Source: Dipteronia dyeriana
Lineage: Eukaryota; Streptophyta; Magnoliopsida; Sapindales; Sapindaceae
Direction: 5' to 3'
Assembly: GCA_032871835.1 (NCBI GenBank)
Contig: CM065301.1
Coordinates: 31,442,405-31,506,404, forward strand
DNA: 64,000 nt
The translations under genes were made by a program, and so were the position numbers. The stretch's first letter is position 1. The number at the start of each line of letters is the position of its first letter. The notes under the pieces are model-generated. The model had not been told where the DNA came from, ran no database searches, and was given only the letters and a program-made list of their open reading frames with translations. Below, one piece after another: positions 1-10,537 of this stretch.

Positions 1-581
1 ACGGTCAATTTGGAGATTTCAAAACCAATCCAAACGGTCATGAAATATTACAAATAATATAGCGTTGGAAAGGTATATATGTCTAGTTTGTACAATAAAT
101 TTCAAAACTAATTTTGAAGTATTTCATAAAAATATATGGTCATAAGACCATACAAAGGTCAGTTTTGAAAAACATTTAAATCATTGAAACCAACTCCTTA
201 GAAACTAGACACTTTACTCCATATAACAAAAATGCATGTTGATACAAATGCATGTAAGAGTGATTGCATTGTGTAAGATGATGCATACATATAAGCAATA
301 GACAACTCAAATGCAAGATGAATCAAATCATGCATGAAGTGCGTGTTTGCACCTAAACTCTTCAAGAGGCAAAGTCAAGTGAATATACCTTTGGCTTTTG
401 AAGTCATGGAGATGCGTGGAAGCTTGCCAATGAGGACCTAAGTTATCCATTACACAATCATCCCCAGAGTAGTGTGGTTAGTCAAGAAATAAGCCAACCA
501 TAAAATCAAGGTCCTTACAAAAGGCAAGCATCATGTGTGGGATCCAGCTTTGGTCCACTAACTTTTGTCAGTAGGATCCAG
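1..581. other. Region without a recognisable gene
   Basis: No reading frame or RNA gene is supported here. Read on the minus strand, positions 1-110 resemble the stretch near 55000-55130 in the LTR of element E: both have a phrase about cells of the type tttccaacg followed by a diverged copy of the same order of words, and ctccaaattgacc-like ends. This suggests a decayed LTR fragment in reverse orientation, but the match is short and weak. The segment 526-549 recurs, inverted and with one mismatch, at 20283-20306. Confidence 0.4.
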
Positions 582-2840
582 TGTTGCGATTATGCTCGAT
601 AGCAAGAGTATAATAATGTATTTTACAATATTTTCATATTAATAAATTGATTTCTAGTTTAAAAAATCTTATAGCATTTATAGTTTAATTATTATAATTG
701 TCAAAAGGAAATAATCATAAGGTCAAAAGACTCGAGAAAAAAAAGAATTGTTCATACATCTAGATATGTATGAGGTAGAAACAATTCTTTAGTTAGTCTT
801 GAAAAATATTCACAACTTAAGATAAAGGTTGGGCCCCTATATCTTGTCAAAGTTGTAGATTCTTTTGCTAGCATTTGAGTGAGATCAAATGTGTTATGAT
901 GAGTCTAAAATCATCAAAGTGTGGTGGTGTCTTTGGGCAACAGAATCTAGTGCACCGGGTGCATTGAATAGGATCAAAATGAAATACTTTATCTATAACC
1001 GTCAATGGATAAAAGTTTTCACTTGAAGATAATCGGAGAGTCTATCTCAATCCTGAGATAAATGATGGACTTATGGTTGTAAGTGTTATCATTTGAACTA
1101 TCAATGAGTACGATTATATAGCATAGTCTATCCTCGATAGTTTGGTGGTATTTATTTGTTAATCGATAGAGGACTTCATTTATAGATATGGACATCATGG
1201 CTCCATTTATTAAATGTGAGTATAATACCTTCATAGGGATATTTTGATGTATTGGATATTAAATCTTAACGTTAAGTTTTCAATAGTGTCTATTGAAACA
1301 TGACTTCTGGACAAGTCAAAATATCCAAGTTCAAAATGTGGTTATATGAGTAAATTTGGTAACTTGGAGAGCTATAGGTGGTCTATGAGCTCTTGGCGAT
1401 TACTGGTATTCTTCACGAGGATACACTTTCTCCATTAAGATTGTCTACGGTATGAATGAGGAATATTAACTTATTCTATCTTTATTTAAGAGTTCAATTT
1501 TAGTTCCTTAGTGGAATGAACTAATATTAATAGATCAGACCTAAGTGAATCATTTTTTGATTGTGATTGGGTTGTGTCTATTGGAGCTTAATTTAGATAG
1601 CCCGCCAGGATCCTCAATCCGTATGAACTTGCATGGATCACTTGATATATTCTACCGGATCAATTTAGGGGTCCATCAAAAATTGTATTGAGGCATGTGG
1701 ACTTGTTTCTTTTTGTAAGAATGTATCTAGTTCACATGAAGACTTTTTATTAAGGTCCAACGGATTTAATAAAATAGAAAAATAATATAATGGCCCATAT
1801 GTGTGTTGGGCGGCAAAGCTATGTAGTTTTGCTTAATTATATTATTTTTATTTTATTATATTAATTAAATGGAAATTAATTAATTTGGTAAATAATTAAT
1901 TATTTAATTAAAAGTCAAAATCTTTTTCCTGGTAGGAGATAGTCTCCTAATATTATACTATTGTTTGTAGTATAATTAATATTAAAGACTATATTTGACA
2001 AGTAGATAAATACAAGAAATTATTTATCTAGTCAAATCAGAAAATCTTTAATATGGTAACAAATACACTATTTGAGTTGGATTAGAAGTTTTGGTGTAGG
2101 AAAGAATTCTTTTTGGAAAAGGATTCTTGGTCACTAAGTAAATCCACCTAAGGATAGGATTCTTACCGACCAAGTAAATCCTTCTTAGGAAAGGATTTGT
2201 GATCATATATATATGTATATCTTGAATTTCGGCAAGCCCTAGTATTTTTAAAGAGAAGATTTCGACCAACCTAAGGAATTTTACTTGGAGAAAATTTGGC
2301 CACCATAAGAATTTTAGGAGAAAAAATTGTTTTTGCTCAAGACAAAATTCGATCAACTCTAAGAAATAGTGTGAGATTCAGTAAAGAAGAAAAGGAAGAA
2401 AGAACATTTAGTTTTCGACAGTACACTGGTAGCCTTTACATTAAAAGGTTTTGTGTACAACATCGAATTAAGGTTCACACGAGTTTCAATCAAATTGATT
2501 GACAATTCACAAGTGACCTAACGTTTTTCATTTTCTTCTTGAAGGATTATTGTGACTAACAAAGAAAAAGATTTTGTTTGTTTCCATCTTTAGGTATACA
2601 ATTTAAAGAAAGGGAACCAACACTTCTAGGTGATTCACGTTCGTGATTAGATTGGAAAATCTTACAGATTTAATTCGGCACTAGTTCAATTGTCAAGAGA
2701 AAAAGTGGTATGATAATTTTTTTATACATCAATTAATCTAGGGTTAAGGTTCTTGTTTTTTAAAAAGGGATTTTTTTTTATTTATACTGAAACCCTAATC
2801 TAATTATTTTTCACGCTTTCGTTGCGCGATTTTACCTACA
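582..2840 (+). repeat. A1 5' LTR (family A)
   Basis: About 2.26 kb, starting TGTTGCGATTATGCTCG and ending CCTACA immediately before the primer-binding site. It aligns along its whole length with the LTRs at 10538-12802, 17429-19902, 25258-27711 (minus) and 30561-32749 (minus). The TG...CA ends are the usual LTR termini. The usual start in this family is TGTTAGG, so this copy has one substitution. Confidence 0.93.
2205..2216 (+). promoter_or_regulatory. Probable LTR TATA box (A1)
   Basis: An atatatatatg tract lies at the same place in every family-A LTR, about 0.6 kb before the LTR end, between AT-rich repeats and the part that should be transcribed. Assignment is by position and composition only. 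Confidence 0.45.
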
Positions 2841-2842
2841 AT

Positions 2843-2858
2843 TGGTATTAGAGGCTGG
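2843..2858 (+). other. Primer-binding site (A1)
   Basis: TGGTATTAGAGGCTGG, two bases after the LTR end, is a mutated version of the plant initiator-tRNA-Met complement TGGTATCAGAGC that is intact in A2 and A3. Confidence 0.85.
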
Positions 2859-3257
2859 TTGTACCCTTGATTAATTGATGTATGTGTACGTGAATCTTTT
2901 TCTTTTTATTGTATATATGCATGTTTTAGAAATAGATGGCACTCTAGGTATTCACATGTATATTTTACATTTGAATGTATGGATATATATATGTTTTATA
3001 TATGGATTGTTATTGCTCAATTTTGGTCCTAGAATTTCAATGTATTTTTGTTTAGGGATTGTAACAAGAAGTGTGGTCTATCATCTCCATATTTTCCTTC
3101 TTGGTAGTTGCTATGTTTTTTTTTTTATTTTGTTGTTGTAATAATAAAAAAAACTGCACTATATTGTACTAAAAAAAATTGCAGTATTTTTTTTTATTTT
3201 AAATTCTTCTGTAATACATTCAAGTATTGAAGACTCGAAGGTTTAAAGAATTGGAAG

Positions 3258-3490
3258 CAACCGGAACAAGTTTGAGACCGTGTGAGCCATAGCAACAAAC
3301 GTGCGTGTGAAGAGCACGTGGCTACGATTGTTGTGGCATGGGCTGTGCACGACAGCCCTATGGAAACCATAGGCTGTGCATGGCAGCTCCTTGTGGGGTT
3401 GTGGGATACGTACGCCCATGGGAAGGGGCCAAGGGTGCGCACGCCTACGGGAGGCAGCCGAGGGAGTCCTAACGACGAAGGTCGCATGAA
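3258..3490 (+). other. GC-rich leader block between PBS and gag (A1)
   Basis: A sharply GC-rich island in AT-rich DNA, with repeated and partly self-complementary words of the type gggctg / cagccc. The same block occurs at the same place in A2 (about 13220-13440), A3 (about 24706-24860, minus) and A4 (about 43790-43985, minus). Frames on both strands exist but are not conserved between copies, so I do not call it coding. Confidence 0.6.
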
Positions 3491-4243
3491 GACTTGTTCG
3501 CCAAGAAAGGAGTTTTTGTATTCCAAGACATATGTAATTTACTTGTTTTTCTAGGATGGACCAAAATTGTAGCTATTTATATTTTTGTAAATATTACATT
3601 GTTTGTCATTTCTTGATAACATGTCATATAGAATAGGAGTGCCACTCATATATCTCTTTTGGTATGAACATGCATTGAATGATTTAGGTATCTAATTGGC
3701 ATCTAGATAACTTGGTAAATAATTCTATGGAATTCGATCACACACCTTAAATAATTGAGTGGGAGAAGGTGTTTTGAAACACCTACGACCTCCAAGTTTA
3801 GTTGAACTTTATGTTTCATGTAATAACCTCCCAAGAGGTATCCATGAATGGAATTTAGCAAGATACTTCCTTACAAGGATAGACTAGACAATTAACCCAA
3901 ACGATATATAATCTAAAATGAGGGATATACGTTAGCGATTCTTTTGAAGGTCGATAACTTGGTAACACAATCAATATAATTTTATTAATATCTTCCCAAG
4001 AGTTCTTGTTAATAAAATTGCAAGGCTAAAATTGAAAACGTCTGTTGTTATGTTAACAATTAGGTGGGACCTAGTCCAACTAGTAAATAGTGCGAACTCC
4101 CAAAGAAGGCGTGACATTTATAGGTGTTGGATCACCGTTGAATTTTACGATTGAATTATTTTATTTATAATTCAAGATAAATATTTGAAAGTTCTTTATC
4201 ATGACTATTTACTTATATAATTTTTTTTTATTGTTTAGAAATC

Positions 4244-5577
4244 ATGACCCCATCCCTAATAAATATCCTAAAAGACAATATTTTAACTGGTGATAATTAT
4301 GTCACATGGAAAAGGAAAATTGGGCTTTTATTGCAATCTGAAAGGTATAAGTTCATTATGTGCACTCCTAAACCACCTACTCCTACTAATGAATCTACTT
4401 AGGAGCAAAGAGATGAGTATCAGCAGTGGGAGTCTTCAGATGAAATGGCTAAATGTTACATTATGGCTATCATCTCCGACTTGTTGCAACAACAACTTGA
4501 AGGAATGGAGATTGTTGCCGATATAATGATGTCTCTAGAAAAGATGTTTGCTATGAGGTCTAGGACGAGTAAGAGAGAAGCAATGACTATCTTTATGAAT
4601 CTTACGATGAAACCTGGACAGGGTGTGAAAGATCATATGATGAAAGTCATAGCACATCTCAACATTACTGAACTGAATGGTGCTGAGATAGATGGTGAGA
4701 CCAAAATTGACATGATTGTCAACTCACTATCAGATTCCTCTGAACAACTCAAGTTGGACTACACCTTGAATAATAAGGAATACACCTTGCAAGACCTAAT
4801 GCAAGATGTTCAAAGCACTGAGAAAATCCTTGTGAAAGGCAAGGGTCAAGAGATTCATACGGTAGGTAAAGTTGCTACTGTTAAGACCAAAAAGAAGGTC
4901 AAAAAACAACAAAAGAAAAAGTAACTAGGACTTACTAAGAAGGAGACAAAGAAAGTAACCAAGATAAAAGGGAAGTGTTTCCTTTATGGTGAAAAGGTAC
5001 ATTGGAAAAGAAATTGCCCAAAGTCTCAGGATAAGAAGGAAGAAGGTAATATTAATTATCTTGAAACATATTTTTTGGCGGATTCTATGGATCCTTGGAT
5101 CATAGACACCGGAGCCACTAATCATGTTTGTTTTTCCTTAAAGGGGTTCATGGAAAGGAGAAGGCTGAATGAGAATGAATTCAACTTGCGTTTAGGTAAT
5201 AGAGCGATGGTGTCTGCTAGTTCAATGGGAGATATTAGAATTAGTTTAGATTCTTATAGGCATTTAGATTTAATAGACGTTTATTATGTACCTCAATTCA
5301 AAAGGAATTTAATTTCAGTTTCTTGTTTAAATAAGTTTGGTTATTCGGTTACTTTTAATAAAGCTTTTATTATCAATAAGAATGACAAAATTATTTGTAA
5401 AGGTACATTGGAAAACGGTTTATTCTATTTGCATGGAAATATCTCTCACTTGTTAGACACGGAATCAACGCAACCCAATCATAAAAGAGTAAAATTATCA
5501 AAAAATGAAACCTACCTATGGCATTTGCGCCTAGGTCATAATAACCTTAATAGTATTAAAAGATTGGTTAGTGACGG
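4244..5577 (+). pseudogene. A1 gag and start of pol, degenerate
   Basis: One reading frame runs from ATG 4244 to the B0 junction with two in-frame stops (TAG 4400-4402 and TAA 4922-4924). The first part begins MTPSLINILKDN and is the copia gag of the UBN2/Retrotran_gag_2 type. It is followed by a lysine-rich stretch and a zinc knuckle in which the second cysteine is tyrosine (CFLYGEKVHWKRNC). The protease motif IIDTGATNH (near 5099-5125) is present. This is the only A copy in the window that keeps it. After that come the GAG-pre-integrase domain and the first half of the HHCC zinc site (LWHLRLGH). In an autonomous element the product would be one polyprotein cut by its own protease. This copy is dead because of the stops and the truncation. 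Confidence 0.88.
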
Positions 5578-6043
5578 CGAAAATACAATCACGGTTAAAT
5601 GCTCAAGGCTAACCTGGAGGGGGGGGGGGTGAATAGATTAGATACCTTTTTTGACTCCATTAGAAACAAACAAAAGTTTGTCCCTCTAGATTGCTTGTAT
5701 CACAATATATATATATTAATTAAAGACAATTAATCAATATATAAACACAAGTAAAGTGTGATACAAACAAGTAATGGTAACACATACACAATCTATTCTA
5801 TAGAAAGGAAGTCAACATACATAGAGATTTCTACCCACAATACAAATATTAGAGAGATAGGGATAGAGAAAAGTTGACACAAGATATAACGTGGTAAACC
5901 TCCAAAGAGGAAACATCCACGGGCTAGCAGCAACTGGCAAACAAAATCCACTAGTAGATAAGACAAGTACAATCTCTCAAGTGACCTCTTCACCTAGAAA
6001 CTACCCTTCTATCCTACTCTAGAAGTTGTCGCTCTATGCTCAA

Positions 6044-6345
6044 CAATCCAAGGCTTCACACCTCTTGTTAAGACTTCCTTGCTCACCTTATCTGGATCCT
6101 CACGACCCAAGTCAAGACTTCTTGCTCAACTAAGTTCTCACAACTCTAGTCAAAACTTCCTTGCTCATCTATCCGAGTTCTCCCAACTCTAGGCAAGACT
6201 TCTTGCTCGACTATCCAAGGCTTCACACCTCTAGCCAAGACTTATTTGCTCTACAATCCAAGGCTTCACACCTCTTGCCAAGACTTCTTGCTCAACACCA
6301 TAGGTCTCACACCTATTGTCAAGACTTCCTTCTCACAAGACATCT
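6044..6345 (-). repeat. LTR minisatellite, about 7 units of 43-45 bp (B0)
   Basis: Units are recognised by the repeated word aagactt(c) at intervals of 38-46 bp, each followed by ttgctc and a ctcacacct-like word. The same array lies in both LTRs of B1 and, reduced, in C. Confidence 0.85.
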
Positions 6346-7342
6346 AGGTGATCATGAATTTAAAATGCAAACAAGCACGCAATATAGAATGCTATGATCA
6401 ACACATCCTATGGTAAATACTAGACATGAGCATGAATGCACAAATCACATATAGTCTAGTTAGTCATGCATGTGTAATCAAATCTAGATCATGTAAGATA
6501 TGTTCAATATTAATCGCATCCTAGATACATGCATATATCTAAACTTGAATCACAAGATATGTTCAACAAATCACAAGATCAAGTTTAAATCACAAAAACC
6601 TAAAACATGCTAAAATCATATGACAAAGTCAAATAGATTTAAGCTAAAGTTCTAGAGCATATTCCTAACCATAGATTCATCAAAAACACATGAATAGCTC
6701 AAAAGAACATAAGCACATGTATTATGTGAGAAATTCGGCCAAGAGAGCCTAATACATGTGAGGAACTATTTTTCACAAAATCAAATGATCAAAGCTCATA
6801 AAATAGTCCTTGAATTAAAGCTAGCACAATACAATCCCAAACATGTTATAACATAGGCAAAATCAAAACCTAACTCAACATGAATGATTTCAATTGAAAC
6901 TCAACCTAGCTTTGAAAGTGTTCAAAAACACAAATCAAACACTCACTATATACAAATATATGTAGAAGAAGAAAACCCAAGGCAATTGACCAAGTTTTAA
7001 AAGAAAACTTTGAGATAACATCAATACCTTAGTTGATTTTGGTGCACTCCAGTTTTTGTATGATTAAACACTGGAAACAGCAGAAAAATTAACTCAAACC
7101 TTCATATAGAGATGGAGAATGAATAGATAAACACTCTCAACTTTGAATCACTCAAATCGGAGTTCATGTGAAGAAGTTATGGTGTTTTGAAGATGAGAAA
7201 ATTTAGAGAGAAAATTTCTGCACACTTGATTTGAATTTCTTCTTAGAATGAAATGTGAGAGGGAAATAGATTATAAATGAGTGGGAAACTTGGACATGTG
7301 AAATGAAAAAGAGGGGAAAGAAGAAGCCAAGCAAGCTTGCTA

Positions 7343-7412
7343 CCCAAGATGGCGCATGGGCATCTCGGGGCAGCAAGCCTTCTGCCCCTAGATGGCCACG
7401 CGCCATCTCGGG
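7343..7412. repeat. GC-rich inverted repeat in the B0 LTR
   Basis: Arms 7343-7373 and 7382-7412 are almost perfectly complementary (outer word cccaagatggcgc against gcgccatctcggg), with a loop of about 8 bases. Similar hairpins lie in the 3' LTR of B1 (52506-52575) and in C (about 33727-33790), each a little upstream of the putative TATA box. Confidence 0.85.
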
Positions 7413-8183
7413 AAAGAAGTGTCGTGCTTGCTTCTTTCTCCTTCGAACTTCCTTCTCTTTCTTCGACCGTTCTCTAGCCTCCGAACTCGGAATTCGAATC
7501 CGTTTATGGATTACAAACGGTAACTCTCACACAGACATGGACATATAAGATACTCAACTCAGAAAATAATAATTTGACTCGATATATGAAGACGAAGACA
7601 ATGTATGCAACATGAGTTGAAAGTGTAGTATCTTTTGACTTAGAACTTGAAATCAATAGTATGAGTAACCGAAATGACCGGAACTCAATCAAGAATGATT
7701 TAAGGCTAAATCCAAGTTCAATATCCATGTTATACAAACATATACACATACAAACACAATTCACACTAGAATACAAACTACATAAAGATAGTTTCCAATC
7801 ATGCATATTCCAAAACATGTTATTTCCATACCAATGCATGAGCATTCATCTTCAAGTGTGTGAATGTGTTATACATGGTGCACAACGATGCAGAGACACA
7901 TATGAATGAATTGTATGTGTGTGCCTATAATGGTGCACAATGATACAGGGACACGAATGTATGATATGTGTGTGTGTGCCGAAGCCTTGTAAGAGAAAGA
8001 TAAGGTCTTAGTATACCTTTGTAGAACCATATTGCATCCTTTCTTTTGAAGACTTAGAACTTGCTTTGTCTTGTTGTTTCTTCTTCCTTGAAGCTTGAAT
8101 CTTCATGAATCTAAACAACTAAATCATTACAAGTAAACATCATTTTGATATGGAATTAATTCCAACACAAACTAAACCTAACA

Positions 8184-8196
8184 ATCTCCCCCTTTG
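8184..8196 (-). other. Polypurine tract (B0)
   Basis: CAAAGGGGGAGAT on the minus strand, ending exactly where the 3' LTR begins. The identical tract precedes the 3' LTR of B1. It would prime plus-strand DNA synthesis. Confidence 0.88.
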
Positions 8197-8662
8197 GCAA
8201 ATTTCATGTCAAAACACCTATACATTTACTACAAATATAAATATAAAGATAGGTCACAAAATCACTCCCTCACATTATAATGAGTAAGATTCCTATAACT
8301 AATCTTCACCAACTCTTGAACTTCATCTTGATCTTCTCTTGAATCAACCTACAAATCATCTCGAAGCATAATGCATATACAAGAGAAAAACAACAAATGA
8401 CAACATATAATATGGATAAGAATATACAATTAAGTCCATAAATACATGTATCTTCCCCTCAATACATGCCAAATACAAGAATTCTTAACCAAATCTTAAG
8501 ACTAATTATTACAAGCCATTGAAAGTTCAAAAGTTCATAAAAACAACATAAAAAGGAAACGAAGTAACTAGCAACTCTTAGCAACTCTTAACAACTCTTT
8601 ATTCCCCTTTTTTGACATGCAATAATGCCAAAAGGTAAGAAACAAACCATGAGACTCGAATA

Positions 8663-9452
8663 CTAGCTACTAGATCCACCAAAGAAAGATATGTGTGTAG
8701 TTGACCTAACATAATGCTTGAGAGGTGGTCTTGAACTTGATGCAATACACTCATCCAACTCTTTTATTCTAGCAACTTGTTTTTCAACTATAGCACTAAG
8801 CTTATCAACCTTCTTCTTCAAATGTAAAGCCCAATCCGGAAGAATCCCCAAGGTTTATAGGTTGATTAGTCACTAAGGCATATACTATTTTGATCTTGTC
8901 TTTATTCAACTCGGTTGAATTCGAAGATCCAATAATATTTGTGCAAATAAAAAGATGCCAAAATGCACTTGCCTTAGTTAACTCATGTTGACTAATATAT
9001 TCTCTACCTTTCCACTCAAAAGAAGCATTGTCACATAGAGTTCTACCCATGATATTAAGATTCTCAATGATATCAACAACTAGAAAGCTTGAATCAATAT
9101 CATTAGATAGCTCAAGAAACTTGTTTATGTTTATCGGGTTAACTCTAAACACAACATCCCTAATCTCCATCAAAGCATCCAATAAGGTGGCACTCTCTCT
9201 ATATTCATGATAAAATTCTTTAACAATAGTGTCATTCACTATTCCTAGCATGCTCACCCAAGATTCCCAATTTCTATCCTTAATGCATTTAAGAACATAA
9301 GAATCTTTACATTTACCTAAGTCAATGCCTCTCTCTTGAAATATCTTTTTAGTTACAAAGATCCCTAAATCCTTTGACCTTGAAGATTTGGATCCCTTTG
9401 AGGTAGACTTGGCTTTCATAAAATTCTCTTCATGACGGCATTCACTCATCAC
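8663..9452 (-). pseudogene. B0 accessory ORF, PF20167-like plant protein, internally deleted
   Basis: The main frame (9452 down to 8805, 215 codons) has a basic, serine-rich start (KAKSTSKGSK) and then a globular part with IFQERGIDLG, RNWESW, VKEFYHEY, NKFLELSND, GRTLCDNASFEW, LTKASAFWHLF and YALVTNQPINLG. The order of these words fits my memory of the plant-specific family that Pfam calls 'putative plant transposon protein' (PF20167). Relative to B1, about 270 bp are missing after INLG. A second frame then supplies a coiled-coil-like tail (LKKKVDKLSAIVEKQ), ending at 8663. The ORF lies where pol would be in a normal copia element. The family has no established biochemical role that I know of. 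Confidence 0.68.
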
Positions 9453-9812
9453 AATAGTGTAGCTCTTTACAACATTAGGTAGCTTTCACAACCAATGTGT
9501 GTAACCCTTTTCATGAAGGTGCTCTTGAGTTGTAAGTAATTGCCGAAGCAAAATGGATACTAACCATATGTCATTTTCAATGTACTTAAGCACAAAAACT
9601 TCAAGGTGTATCCAATGTTTACATATTAGTAAACTCAACCTACTAGCAAAACATATAAGAGAAGCAAGGTGCAATTTTTAGAAAACGAAGATTTTATGGC
9701 TCATAAGCACATGATCTAAGAGCAATAAGTAGAGACTTATTCAAGATCATTACTTCTCTAATGAGTAGCTTTCAAAGAATATGAAGCTCATATTTTTCAA
9801 AAGTAATGCCAC

Positions 9813-10037
9813 TCAATATACTATACATAAACAATCATCAAAGTTAAGATCAATGTGAACAATATCACTATTAGATCCTAAAATAGCAAATGTCAATGAG
9901 AACCATATGTATGCTATACAAAATTCTCTAATATGACATGCTATGAGATGTATGTCAAGAATTGAGTCAAAAGATGAATATCTAAGAGAACATGCATTAG
10001 AGTATAGAGATACCTTTTTGCACATTATATTCATCAA
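9813..10037 (-). CDS. Small ORF conserved between B0 and B1 (74 codons)
   Basis: The frame has a hydrophobic stretch (EFCIAYIWFSLTFAILG) that could span a membrane and ends DDCLCIVY followed by a stop. B1 has the same frame with the same stop at 48881-49111. I do not recognise it. Because the two copies are closely similar in DNA, conservation of a short frame is weak evidence that it is translated. A one-base difference near the start shifts the first residues between copies. Confidence 0.25.
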   Translation of the reverse strand: MMNIMCKKVSLYSNACSLRYSSFDSILDIHLIACHIREFCIAYIWFSLTFAILGSNSDIVHIDLNFDDCLCIVY

Positions 10038-10154
10038 ATATCATACTTCCGCCCTTTTTATGAGCACTCTTGCCTTGAATGTCTTCATGACACCATGTTG
10101 ACGATGTTTCACAACAAGAATATAAAAAGCATAATATCGCAACCCAATCAACAC

Positions 10155-10536
10155 TTATAACAAAAGAATTTCTTCAAAGTTAATCAACAAATTTTGACCA
10201 TCATAACAATCATGATGTGAGATAACCAAGTTCATATCAATACATGGAGTATTCAAAGCTAGTAAGCAAGAATTCTCAACACAATTGATATATAGCCTCA
10301 AAGCTATCTCACATGTGCTTCTTATATTAGTGATAAGAGCACTCACCCTTGAACCACTTGTTGTTGGGTGTACCTACACAAGCATTTCCAATATCATCCT
10401 TGACAACAATGTTAAATCTAGAGTAAATTCCTTCAATGACTTGATTAACAAGAATATCATTAACACACTCTTCATTAACATTTTCAACACAAGCTTTGTC
10501 AAGTTGAACAAGATTAGTATTCTTTATACTCCACAA
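10155..10536 (-). pseudogene. B0 C-terminal gag remnant
   Basis: The frame 10536-10327 (MWSIKNTNLVQLDKACVE... ending FKGECSYH) matches the last part of the gag-like region of B1 at 48395-48600. The following stretch to 10155 (SCLLALNTPCIDMNLVISHH) continues to match B1 near 48645. It is cut at its upstream side by the left end of A2. Confidence 0.65.
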
Positions 10537-10537
10537 C

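Larger units (their letters stand above)
582..5577 (+). mobile_element. A1: 5' part of a Ty1/copia LTR retrotransposon
   Basis: A long LTR is followed by a tRNA-Met-type primer-binding site, a GC-rich leader, a gag frame and the start of pol (zinc knuckle, protease, beginning of the GAG-pre-integrase zinc domain). The element stops in the middle of the integrase HHCC region where B0 begins; the same position continues unbroken in A2 and A3. The 3' half of pol and the 3' LTR of this copy are not found anywhere in the window. Candidate 5-bp duplications next to the left end (tccag, 577-581) therefore cannot be tested. Confidence 0.9.
5578..8183 (-). repeat. B0 3' LTR (family B)
   Basis: About 2.6 kb. 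On the minus strand it starts TGTTAGGTTTAG directly after the polypurine tract at 8184-8196 and ends in gtattttcg, where other copies have gtattttca. It contains a 43-45 bp minisatellite, a GC-rich inverted repeat and a weak TATA-like site (around 7268-7278). A run of ten or more G bases at 5622-5632 lies close to the LTR end; B1 has C-rich sequence at the same place. Confidence 0.92.
5578..10537 (-). mobile_element. B0: 3' half of a non-autonomous SIRE-related LTR element
   Basis: On the minus strand the order is a fragment of gag (10537 downwards), a spacer, an accessory ORF, a polypurine tract and a full 3' LTR that ends against A1. It is collinear with the 3' half of B1 (48395-54270, plus) at roughly 85-90 percent identity by eye. 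The gag half, primer-binding site and 5' LTR are missing: A2 begins at 10538 and the sequence on the far side of A2 does not continue B0. The left end abuts A1 at gacgg (5573-5577), a possible but untestable target duplication. Confidence 0.88.

Noticed and set aside
1019..1234. A 71-81 residue minus-strand frame in the family-A LTR, also open at 27061-27276 and 32101-32346 on the plus strand (same LTR position)
   Set aside because: It lies antisense inside LTRs that are themselves highly similar, so the frame is conserved by descent of the DNA. No family is recognised and it is broken in A2.
2843..2858. A tRNA gene at the tRNA-like words next to LTRs
   Set aside because: Only 15-18 bases match the tRNA 3' end complement, as expected for primer-binding sites; there is no cloverleaf.
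3194..3554. Overlapping frames on both strands in the GC-rich leader
   Set aside because: Open in both directions because of base composition and not the same in A2, A3 and A4.
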